Shown here: positions 12,237 through 21,986 of the stretch, piece after piece
Position numbering within the stretch: the first letter of the stretch is position 1
Layout: each line of letters opens with the position of its first letter
Source of the DNA: Termitomyces sp. T153
Lineage: Eukaryota; Basidiomycota; Agaricomycetes; Agaricales; Lyophyllaceae
Direction: 5' to 3'
NCBI GenBank assembly: GCA_018296165.2
Contig: JACKQL020000010.1
Location: 930,001-994,000, forward strand
Length of the DNA stretch: 64,000 nucleotides
Notes under the pieces: generated by a model
What the model saw: only the letters and a program-made list of their open reading frames with translations
Told to the model about the DNA's origin: nothing
Databases searched by the model: none
Position numbers and translations under genes: made by a program

Positions 12237-12290
12237 TGGCATTTAGGGCAGCTACTGATAAAATGTCCCTGCTCACTACAAAAGATGCAT
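12237..12290 (-). pseudogene. Gag CCHC zinc knuckle
   Basis: Minus-strand codons give CIFCSEQGHFISSCPKC, an intact C-x2-C-x4-H-x4-C zinc knuckle. It marks the end of Gag for the minus-strand Gypsy; the nucleic-acid-binding motif itself has survived although the neighbouring frames are broken. Confidence 0.8.
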
Positions 12291-12599
12291 GCACTCTTCT
12301 TCTATCATTTCTCCTGAGTTTCCTCTGATATATCAATCCAGGGCCTATTCTAAATCTTGTTTGCACATAGGGCTTTGGGGTTGTCAGTGGAGTCCAGAGC
12401 ATTATTGAGGTCATCAGAGTTGGTGTCCAGGGGTTCTGGGGTCTCATGGAGGTCAGCGACATTGAGTTGAGCAGAGGGGTGCTGTCCTGGGGTTTGATTG
12501 GCACTGGTAGGTCCTCAGTCTGGGGGAAAATGGGGTGCAGAGTTGATGGAGTTGGTGGAGATCAAGGGTTGGTTGCCGTTGGTTGCCCTAGCCTGCTAA

Positions 12600-14649
12600 T
12601 TGGTGTTGCCAGAGGTGTTCCACATGGTCTGCAGTGCCATGTTTTTGCTCCAGTCTTCCCAATAATGTTGGTCAACCTGGGTAATGAGTGCCTTATATCT
12701 GTTGTATATAGTTTGCTTGGGTGCAAGGCTGAGGACATCCTTAATCCATTGAGGCAGGGCACAATGGAGGATGAATCAGAGGGCATTGTAATTCCATTCT
12801 GTTTTGTATGCCTCCCATTCAAATCATATAATGAAAGTTGTGAAACATTTGTTGTTGCACATTCGGAGGTTGAAGAGATTCTCCTCTGCTTCTACTACCA
12901 TATCAAAGATGCCAAACTTACTGGAGAATTCCTGGGTGAAGGCAAGCCAATTGGCGAGCATGGGATTGTTGGGGTCAAACTGGAGTAGCACCATGTAGTG
13001 GTTGAAGGCAATACCCTACAAATATGATGCAGCAAAGGCTACTTGTGAGCTCTCAAGCTGGAAGGTAATGGGCTTAGCTTGGAACATAGTTAGACACTGT
13101 GTTAGAAAGATTCACCACTTCTGGGGGTTGCAACCAGTAAAAGGTTTGGGCTTTTGAATGTTGAGTTTTCCTTTCCAAGCCAGTACGTTGTGAGCATTGT
13201 CTTGGGTGTTTTGAGTTTGAAGCGGGGGTCTAGCATTGTAGTAGTAATAGTAATAGTTGTTTCTGTTTCTGCACTGAGGAGGGAAGTTGTCCATAGCCAG
13301 GCCCCATCCTCCAGAAGGTCCACTATTGGGAGGCCTGCTGCTGAGGAGTTGGCCTGCATTGCCTGGAGGAGGCCCCAGGGCCCACCAAGGGGGAGAGGGT
13401 CCTCTAGGAGTGGGGGGTCCAAAGTAATTAGTATTGGTGGGAGTGTTGAGTATTGGAACAGGTGGGGGGCAAGGGAGGTTAATGAGGAAAGGGGGTCAGG
13501 GCAGAGCCTGTGGGTTGCCTCAAAGAGACATTCTGGTGGAATAGAGGGGCATTGACATGGTTGGCACAGAGATTGAAGTGAGGGGGTCTTTCTCAGAGAG
13601 GGCCATTGCACAAGGCAGCCTCATTAGTGGGGTTACCTGGCTTGTTGATATAGGAGAGAGTTTGGTTGTCATTGTTGACGCATGGGGGCAGCCATTGTTT
13701 GGGAGCAGCAGGCTGATCCCATGTATGAAGGGCACTGGGGACAGAGTTTGCCCAAGGATGAGCAGAGAGGGCCAGGGTGTGGGCAGTGGGTTGGTCAAAC
13801 AATTCCCCTGTGGAGTTGAGGCTCCTTAATATGTTGGAAGCCATGTTAAGTTCCTCCTGCTGGTAGGGAATGAGAGGTGGGGCTTTGCTTCATGGTCCAA
13901 CAGGTCCCTCACATTGCACATGAAAGGAGCAGGAGGGGTCCAGAGGGTCTTCAAATGGGTGGGAGTTCAGACTGGTGTGGAATTTTTAACCAATGCATGG
14001 AGCTTGTTTTGTAAATTGGCATCAATTTTCAGGGTGCCTTGCATAGTTTTAGGGAGGTTTCCCTGCAGGTAGCATTCATGGAAGTCAAGGAGCCTGTCTG
14101 CCCAAACCTCCAGAGTTATGGGGGTGTCAGAGTAGCTTAAGTTGACAAGGAGGGTGTAGGCATGTCTTGCAACTCTGTGGAGGAGAGGTGGAGAAAGCAG
14201 AGGACTTTGTCATGCTGCTGGGCATAGGCCTCAACCTGTTGCTATCTGGAGGAAGAAGGAATTTGAGTAGAAAATGGCAATCAAGGAGAGGAATAATTAT
14301 CTGGGTGCTCTGAAGGGGCTAGGGCTGTAGCAGCAACTAAGTATGCATAGTAGTGAGCAGGTGGAAGGTAGGTGAGGTTGGGGAGTGCTGTGGAGTATCC
14401 TCCAGAGTACATGCAGGGGTAGTTGCTATCAGTGAGGAGTGCCAGAGGGCAGCACCAGCCCAAAGATATTCTCTAGCTGATGGAGGGAGCATAGAATGCC
14501 TGGTTGGGATCAGGGGTCCAATGGCAGAAAATGTACTGATCTGCAGGTGGGTCTGGGTAGAACAGAGTGTTTTGATTTTCAGGGACTGGCCAACTGTAGA
14601 CACCGTTTAGGTAGCTGGCAGGGTTGTATGCAGGGTTATATGCAGACAT
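12600..14649 (-). pseudogene. Gypsy Gag precursor
   Basis: A likely start is the ATG near 14649 (MSAYNPAYNPAS), only 32 bp from the LTR end at 14682. A Pro/Asn/Gln/Tyr-rich N-terminal half follows (about 13300-14650). The capsid-like core (KPFTGCNPQKW near 13120; a stretch ending in FEW/EAYKTEWNY near 12800) leads to the zinc knuckle. Several TAG/TGA stops and frame changes are present. Confidence 0.65.
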
Positions 14650-14664
14650 TAAGAATGGGGTAAG

Positions 14665-14681
14665 GGAGAGTCTTGATATTA
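14665..14681 (-). promoter_or_regulatory. Putative self-priming primer binding site
   Basis: The first bases after the LTR end, read on the minus strand, are TAATATCAAGACTCTCCC. The 14 bases AATATCAAGACTCT are perfectly complementary to AGAGTCTTGATATT in the LTR (plus-strand 15243-15256). A TATA sequence at 15281-15286 sits about 25-30 bp upstream of that segment, so the complementary bases should be the first bases of the transcript. This is the arrangement of Tf1-type self-primed LTR retrotransposons. Confidence 0.65.
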
Positions 14682-15726
14682 TGTCAGGTTCCACTGACTA
14701 TGGGAGCTCAGCTACACTGGGTGAGTCCTTACTAGGCAGATGCAATGTCCTGCACTTATAACCTAGCACTCCAGGGTTGGTGCGAACTGGAGGGACTTGT
14801 GAGGAGAAGTCAGGGGGAGTGGTCTGAGCAAGTCCAGAGTGATCCAGGGAAGTCTAAGACCAAGTATGTTAAATGTTGGGCTCAGGCAGGCATCAGGAAC
14901 AAGTCCATAGGCATGCAAATAGACTGCGGATAAGCAGAAGCTTTGCAAATGATGAGAATGGAGCCAGAGTTCAATGGGGGATCAATCAAGACTTGATGAG
15001 TTCTGGTGCCAGGCAAAGAGCATGGTCCAGAGTTGTTGTAAGAATGTTTGGAAGGTTGTAGCATGTGTGTGGAGTTCATACTGATGTCAGAGATGAAAAG
15101 AGCTTATGGAAACAAAGGAAGTAGAGACAATCAAGACAAGATGGAGGCAAGACAAGACAAGACTGAAAAAAGAGATAGATTTGAAGCTGAAAATAGAAAC
15201 AGAGACAGAAAGAAACATAAGACACAAGTAACCAGTTAATGCAATATCAAGACTCTAGTATGAGGTGCTACTTTACAGGTTATATACTGACTACTGGAGA
15301 GCTTCAGGGAACAGTGGATGTGGCAGCAGGGCTTGACAGAACTGTGTGGAGTCAATGGGTGTTGGTTGCAATCAAGGGGCAGGCCACAGCAATATTCTAA
15401 TAGGATCAGCTAGGGATGTGGGCCACTCTAGGTTCATCATGATGCTTTAAAGTAGGTTGGGTGAACCAGAGTAGTGAGCTGGGGACATATGACAGGGTCA
15501 GGAACAGTGGAGGAGGGTTCCAGAGGCTTAGGAGAAGTGTTAATGGCTGCAAAGAAGGTGTCAGAGTTGGCCAGGAAGCTGTCAGGGTTTGCCAGAGAAG
15601 TGTTGGAGTTACCCAAGGTGGGTGTGGAGAATGGTATAATGGTTGGGGGATCTGACGAGGCATTGGGGGAGGGACTCCAGGGAAGGCTGGGAACAATGTC
15701 AGGGGTGCAGAGAGTGGGTCATGACA
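14682..15726 (-). repeat. LTR copy A (1045 bp), 5' LTR of the minus-strand Gypsy
   Basis: On the minus strand it runs TGTCATGACCC...AACCTGACA, with TG...CA ends. It contains a TATA sequence at 15281-15286 (plus coordinates) and the self-priming segment at 15243-15256. It is an inverted copy of the LTR at 15987-17039, along its whole length, with many transitions between the two. The flanks TATTA (14677-14681) and TGCAT (15727-15731) do not form a target duplication. Confidence 0.75.
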
Positions 15727-15974
15727 TGCATCTCTAATACTTGCTTCCAGACTTGTACCTGATGCCCTCTTCAAATTCCACTCTTTTCTATACCTTGTCT
15801 TAAACTTCTCCAGACCACTCTGGACTTGCTCAGACCACTCCCCCTTCCTCATCCTCACAAGTCTCTGAAGTCTAGACCTCCCCCAAACATCAAGTTATCA
15901 GTGCAGGACATTGCATCTGCCTAGTAAGAACTTGCCCAGTGTAGCTGAGCCCTCATGGTCAGCAGAACCTGACA
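15727..15974 (+). repeat. LTR fragment C
   Basis: About 250 bp matching the last quarter of the same LTR in plus orientation, ending AACCTGACA at 15974. Its start is cut off where LTR copy A joins, as if A had inserted into it or a rearrangement had joined them. A 12-bp spacer separates it from copy B. Confidence 0.65.
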
Positions 15975-15986
15975 GAATGGGCAGTC

Positions 15987-17039
15987 TATCACAACCTGCT
16001 CTCTGGACCCCCAACCTTGTTCCCAACCTGCTCACTTCCCCAGAGCTCTCCCCAATGCTCCATTGTACTCCCCCAACCTTTGTCCACCCCCTGCATCCAC
16101 TCTGGATAACTCTAACACTTTTCTGGCAAACTCTGATGGCCCCCTGGCTAACTCCAACACCTTCTCCACAGCCATCAATGCTTTCCTTGACTCTCCCAAG
16201 CCCCTGGGACCCTCTCCCACTGTTTCTAACTCTGGCATATGTCACCAACTCATCTCCCTGGTTTGCCCAGAGCATCATGACTACCCTAGAACAGCCTGTG
16301 TCTCCAACTGATCCCATCAAAAATATTGCTGCAACCCACCTCTGATTACAACCAGCACCTGTTGACTCTGCATGGCTCTGTCAAGCCCTGCTGCCACACC
16401 TGCTGCCCCCCAGAGCTCTCCAGTAGTCAGTATATAAGTCATAGAGTAGCACCTTGTACTCTAGTCTTGATATTGCATCAACTGGTTACTTGTGTCTTGT
16501 ATCTCTCTCTGTTTCTTCTCCATTTCTATTTTTAGCCTCAAATCTATTTCTTTCCTCAGTTCTGTCTCATCTTGTCTCTGTCTTGCCTCAACTGTCTCTG
16601 TTTCCTTTGTTCCCTAAGTTCCTTTTATCTCCAACATCATTATAAAACTCCATGCACATGCTACAACCTTCAAACATCCTTATGACAACTCTGGACCTCA
16701 CCCCTTGCTTGGACTCAGAGCCCATCAGTCTTAATTGATCTCCCATCAAACTCTGGCACCACTCCCATCACTTGTGAAGCCTCCATCTACCCCACAGTCT
16801 ATTTACATGCCCACAAACCTGTTTCTAATGCCTGCCCAAGCCCAACATCTAATATACTTGGTCTTAGACTTCCCCAGAACACTCTGGACTTGCTCAGACT
16901 GCTTCCCTTGGCTTCCCCTTGCAAGTCCCTAGAATCCACACCACCTCTGGAATGCTAAGTTATAAGTGCAGAACACTGCATCCACCTAGTAAGGACTTGC
17001 CCAGTGTAGCTGAGCCCCCATAGTCAGCAGAACCTGACA
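15987..17039 (+). repeat. LTR copy B (1053 bp)
   Basis: A full-length copy in plus orientation, from TATCACAACC (a mutated TGTCATGACC) to AACCTGACA, which ends exactly at the LINE coding sequence at 17040. It carries TATATAAG near 16431 and the AGTCTTGATATT start segment about 35 bp further on. It is the best candidate for the outer 3' LTR of the element that split the LINE. Confidence 0.7.
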
Positions 17040-19370
17040 CTGTCAGTAGTAGAAGAGCATTGTATAAGGCATAGAAAATCATGGACAGTGGACAACTTTG
17101 AGTCATCTCATTGCTGATTGATAGCCAGTCCAACTGATAGTTGTCAAAGCACAGGCAAGTTTGCCTGCTTGAGAGCATATACTGCACCAGATCCATGTAA
17201 TGTGTAGGCAGTCCCTTCTCCCTCATGTTGTGGATCAATCTGTCCAGGACTGTATTGGGGAAGGTCCCCTGGACATCCAGGAACAATGCCATCACAGCTT
17301 TACCTGATCTCCACATGTTCTTGATCTTGTGGATTACCAGGTGCATTGCATCCATCATATTCCTTCCAGGCCACCTGCCAAACTGACCCAGGGGAAGGAG
17401 TCCATGATTCTCTGCCATAAAAGAGATGTCTGCTGTAACTAGGGTTGAAAGCAACTTCCCTATCATATTGAGCAGACCTATGGGATGGTAGGCATTCACA
17501 ACCTTGTATGAAGGCTTTCCAGGTTTACAGAGAACCAGCATTGTTGATTCCAGCCATTTGGCATGGTACACATCCAGGTCAAAGACCACACAAAAGATAT
17601 AGTAAAGGTGGTCAGTTAGGATTGGAATGCACTGTTTTAGTACTACATTTGGGATGCCATTGGGCCCTGGGGCTTTGAAGGGGTGGAGGCCCCTTATGGC
17701 CTCATTTATCTTATCATATGAGAAGTGAGCAGAGTCTGGAAGGGGCTCCGGGTAAATGGTAAGGGGGATTTGGGGGGAAGGTGGAGGGGGAGGAAAGAAA
17801 GATTCTGCCAGGATGCTTGCATTGGCTGAGGCCAGGGCAGAGCCAGGTGTGTTTGGATCCTTCAGATCCAGCACCTTTTCACATGCAAAGTCTGTCAGTT
17901 CAGAGACCACATAATTGTTTGCAAGGTAGATTTGCCTTGCACTGATATTCTCCAGCCAATCCTTCCAATGATCCTCCCTAGTGCTCTGAATGGCCTTTGC
18001 CATCTCACGAGACAGTCAGGATGCCTCCTCTCTGGCTGGGTGATTGGGTATATTGTAGAACTTGTATGCCTCATTGGCAGCTCAGTGCCTCTGGGCCTTG
18101 AGTCTTCTGAGGTCTTTATTCCACCATCTCTTTGTGAAGGGACAAGGCTTTCTCATCAGGACCATGTCCTCAATTGCAATTACCTCCTGCATGATCTTGG
18201 TGTGGTCAGTAACTGTGCTGTGGAAATCTTCCTCTGAGAGGATGGGTTGCACTGGCAGGCAGTTGGCTGTCTGCTCCTTGAGAGCATTTCTGAATGCCTC
18301 CCAATCTACCTCCCTGAAGTTTTTCAAGGGAGGGAGTTGAGACTGTGGGATGGGGAACTCAATCTCTGTGATGATGGGGAAATGGTCAGTAATGGGTGGG
18401 CAAAGTGAGGCCACAACTCCACAAGAGATGATTGGTGAGGGCTTGGAGTATGAGCACCAGACATTGTCAGGGTGGGTCCATCTGCCTGCAGCAGTTTCCA
18501 GGGTCAGGAGGTCAGGTGGCAGGGCCAACTCCATGTTAAAGCTTTCCACCAGGTCCAACAGGTGTTGGATGTGTTCTGGAGTGCTGTTGAGTCAGTGGTT
18601 GTCAATGGATTTCCATAAAGGGTGGTGTTGGTTAAAGTCACCTAGCCAGAGCATGTGGTCAGATGGTGAGGGTCAGGCCAGGGGGAGGGAATGGGCAAGG
18701 TAGAGAGCTAAAGCTGTTAGCAAGTTGTTGTGTTTACATGCATTGTAGATGCCAAAGATTGAGACCTCTCTGTGCTTGCCTATAAAGTGGACAGCAGCCA
18801 CATCTGTCAAAGGGATTGTTAGCACTGTATAGGCATCTGTTGGTATGTTAGCATTGATTAGCAATATTGAGCAAGAGTGGGAACTCCCATCTCTGCAGTG
18901 GTCCATGAAGTATATGACCCTCCAGTGGTGAGAGGCTTTTGTGTTGCCCAGTCAGTCAAGAAATGGCTCTTGGATCATGAGCACATCCCATTCCATTGGC
19001 CATGCAGTGTTGAGCATTGCCACTTGGGCCACATCTGACTTGCAGATGTTTTGTTGTCATATGCATATCATCTTTGGGTAGTTTAATGTGTCTCTAATCA
19101 TTTGTGAGTGATTGAGGTGTCATCCACTGTCCAAGCATTTTGGGTGGGTCATGTGGTGAATCCAAATTTGTCAAAGTTGCTAAGACAATTGGGGGCCCTG
19201 CTTCTAGGCTCACCAGGGGGTAGGGGATGCTGTCCACCTGACACCACAGGTCCCATCCATTGAGAGGGGTTGGGCATCCTATTGACAGGCCCCTCTGGGA
19301 GGGGAGGTTGGGATGGCAGGGTTGTCTGTGGGCACTTTGGGGGGGTCACCACCCAAGTCAAGGGGTCCTC
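17040..19370 (-). mobile_element. LINE (Tad-like), 5' half: endonuclease and RT motifs A-B
   Basis: On the minus strand: an apurinic-like endonuclease with QEPFLD (near 18970), WLGDFNQHHPLW (near 18620-18660) and TDHFPIITEI (near 18380); then the RT fingers and palm in a 347-codon frame (16960-18003) with LHPFKAPGPNGIPN, motif A (ALFLDVQGTFPNT) and motif B (SNEMTQSCPLSMIFYALYNALLL). The LINE sequence stops at 17040 where LTR copy B begins; the last codons of the open frame are LTR sequence. The next motif, C, lies at 5740-5798, so the two halves belong together. A proline-rich segment at 19149-19361 may be the N-terminal end. Confidence 0.85.
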
Positions 19371-21147
19371 TTACCCTTCCTTACTTGCATGCATATGTGT
19401 TAATTACATATTTTTATTATATCTATATAAAATGTGATGATGGACATGGGAAAGTGGCTGTGCACCTAATATATGCAACAACTTTTGGATTGTGCTGACT
19501 AAAACTTGTCAGATGCTGACCAAGAACCTTCCTTTTTGGGTACCTTGGCTGTTTATCACACTTTGAATAAGAAAAAATTGGCATAACAGACAACTTTTGT
19601 TGATAGCATGAATCTATTGTTTTTTTGAGCCATTAAGATTGATATTTCAGGCATTTTCAGCCTTTTTCAGGCATTACTTATATGAAATGTACTGTCTTTA
19701 ATGCGCCTCCTTGAGGAACACTTCTGGCTGTTCTTTGGGAAAGGAACATGTCCCATGCATGTATTTCTTATCAAAAAAAGTTCAGGACAATGAATTTTTA
19801 TGATCAAATGGCCAAAGAAATAGTATAACATGTTTTCTTGACTCTTAAAAGTTTCTACTTATTCTTTGAAAAGGAGAATATTTGGCCTGTGTATATCCCT
19901 GGGAAACCATGGTTCCTGAAGAACTTTGAGAGGTTTATGACCTACAGTATGTTTTGACCATAAATCTGACTTGAATCTGATTGCTGATATCCCCTACCTT
20001 AGAATGTGTATTCTGTGATGTTAGGTGGTACCAACATTTAATTGTAAATTCAAATCCTTAACCAAACAAAGTGAGGCTATACTTGGACTGTACTGATAGC
20101 TGTATGCTGGCTTTCTGATTTCAAGGTGTATGGTTCAGACTTGGAAGTGTGAATTCTTATAGTTTTACAGTGATCAGTTCCTATATCTTAGAGTCAACTT
20201 ACTCCTGATCATCTCCAACTTTTCCTGCTCTCAATAAATATTTGACTATATTATGATAGCCTCTGTAAAAGGATGTTGGATTGAATTTATTATACTACTA
20301 TTGGTGAACAGAGCATTGAAGATTACTTTGAGATGGAAAAAGCTTCAGAAGGCAGTATTCATATAGAATATATAAAGTTGATGGTCCTCTGTTAAGGGAC
20401 TGGAACAGGAGGTTTTTTCCTCACTACTATGAAATATATGTATGTTTTGGTAGATTGGCTTGCTGATAGCTGTAGGCTATGTCCTGTTTCTAAGGATCCA
20501 CAGGGTTTCTGATTTGAAGGTGTATGGTTTGTCATTAGATGATTGTATGTCAGATATATTGAGTTGAAGAAAACAGATGAGTGATGTGTAATAAATGTTG
20601 ATTAAATAGAGTATTGGAAAGGGATTATTGAAACATTGTCACCACTTTAATGAATAATCAAGTCAAAGGTCTGATTGCTAAGTGTTAGTACCACTTTGTG
20701 GTACCTAAATGAGATTGTAGATATCTCATTACTCAGGCTACTTTCTCTAATTTCTTTCTCTTTAGTGTAGTTTAGTGTCCAAAAATTGTCCAGCATGATC
20801 TTTAAAGTGTATGAGTAATAAGGGAAGAGAAGATGGAGGAGACTTTGATTCATTGATGATTCTAAATTTTCAAGTATATTAAAGATGATCTATGATCTAT
20901 TGAATAATAATCACTTGGAAGAGTTGGAATATTGAAAACCTAACCAAGTGAAGTGTGGTTTGGGCTGGATTTCAGCATTATGTTGAAAATAATGGAATAC
21001 TTATGAAGGAAGGTTCATTTGACTGAGTGAATTATAATTGAAATCATAGTAAAGAGTGACATTTTCTGACATTGACAATGACAGGAATATCAACACATTG
21101 ATTTAAAAAAGAAAGACCAAAGTCAGCATAGTGAAAGAGATGAGTGG
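19371..21147. other. AT-rich non-coding repeat sequence
   Basis: No gene is supported. The stretch has almost no CpG and holds internally repeated pieces, such as CTGATTTCAAGGTGTATGG near 20120 and CTGATTTGAAGGTGTATGG near 20512. Near 20940 it has an ACCTAACCAAGTGAAGTGTG segment of the 60-bp repeat family also seen at 31480-31650 and 62640-63990. It is the target sequence of the large retrotransposon that begins at 21153. Confidence 0.55.
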
Positions 21148-21152
21148 GAAAG
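21148..21152. repeat. Target-site duplication, left copy (GAAAG)
   Basis: GAAAG directly precedes the 5' LTR and is repeated at 31423-31427 directly after the 3' LTR. A 5-bp duplication is usual for Ty3/Gypsy integrases and fixes both ends of the element. Confidence 0.9.
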
Positions 21153-21367
21153 TGTAACCAGCGGGTTATTTAGACTTAGTCAAGACACAATACATTGCGT
21201 CTCACTGCCATATATGGACTGTACCGCATGTCCGTGATGCGCATTGGTAGATTACATAAGACCAACATCTTGTATTCACAACATATCTAGTCTAATCTGA
21301 TATTTTGGTCTGATTCAGCTATTGCGTGAAACACGCAAGATTGTTCTACCTGTAGCCACCGGCTACA
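21153..21367 (+). repeat. 5' LTR
   Basis: Starts TGTAACCAGCGGG and ends CCACCGGCTACA. A CATATATGG sequence near 21210 could be the TATA box. It is 215 bp long, identical in length to the 3' LTR. Confidence 0.95.
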
Positions 21368-21478
21368 TTTTTTTGAATCTTCTGCTATCGGCTTTAGACT
21401 CTGGGCTCTTGTTACCATACTTGGCAACACACATCAAACTTTGCGACTTCTTTTCTGCCACATCAAAACCTAGTTCTC

Positions 21479-21780
21479 ATGGCTGACTCAGGTGGCCAAC
21501 CACCAGGACTCGTGGAGCCACATGCTGGCTCCTCTGCTACTGAGACGCCTTCAGCGTCAAAATACCAGCCCCCGCCCAAGCGGGATGATTGAATAACTTG
21601 CGAGATTAGCGAGAGTTTTGGTATGCCAGGGGGATTATCCGTTTCACAGATGAAATCGATATTGAACCCTGGTTCTAGACCAGGGGACATCTCATTTGCA
21701 TCGGGATTGTTGATCCCAGCGATGAATCTAGCATTGCTGGTCTACCCAAATTTGCCTGAGAACACTAGGAGATGGTAGTG
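21479..21780 (+). pseudogene. Possible N-terminal gag segment in another frame
   Basis: An ATG at 21479 opens MADSGGQPPGLVEPHAGSS and then reads PPPKRDD followed by TGA. Further downstream the reading changes frame before joining the gag-pol frame at about 21768 (GDGSGDNDHHSDRGHG). It may be the original Gag N-terminus separated by an indel, or a short upstream ORF. The frame change has not been located exactly. Confidence 0.4.
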
Positions 21781-21986
21781 GTGACAATGACCACCACAGT
21801 GACCGTGGACATGGTTGTTGTAACAACGACCGGGATCAACAAGATTGTCAAGACGATTGTAGCCCACCAGGTCATCCCACCAAACAACCAGTACCTTGGG
21901 GGCCACAAGGTCCGCGTCTTGAACACAGGACTGAGGAGCCTGCACATCAAGCGATTAGGGCATGGTCTTTACCCTCACCTCATGAT

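Larger units (their letters stand above)
7873..14681 (-). mobile_element. Chromodomain Ty3/Gypsy retrotransposon body (minus strand)
   Basis: Domains in order on the minus strand: a Gag precursor from about 14649 with a core near 12600-13200; a CCHC zinc knuckle at 12237-12290; a retropepsin at 11333-11632 (LVDSSASSTFIS, with the usual DSG changed to DSS); an RT linker and RT at 10185-11011; RNase H at 9459-9941; integrase at 8590-9370; and a chromodomain near 7960-8100 (VKQILDS, YLVH, KGYRPEDNTWE). Frameshifts and TAG/TGA stops occur throughout. Its 5' LTR is copy A at 14682-15726. No 3' LTR was found next to the chromodomain. This is a chromovirus remnant, probably inserted in or recombined with a related plus-oriented copy. 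Confidence 0.85.

Noticed and set aside
12446..12988. 180-codon plus-strand ORF
   Set aside because: It is the antisense of the Gag region of the minus-strand Gypsy, which has recognisable Gag motifs and a zinc knuckle.
13154..13555. 133-codon plus-strand ORF with valine-rich segment
   Set aside because: Antisense shadow of the Gag N-terminal region; the repeated valines arise from the Tyr-repeat codons on the other strand.
21368..21440. tRNA primer binding site or self-priming site after the young 5' LTR
   Set aside because: No TGG-type tRNA complement starts near the LTR end, and the longest match back to the LTR is about six bases, too short to claim.
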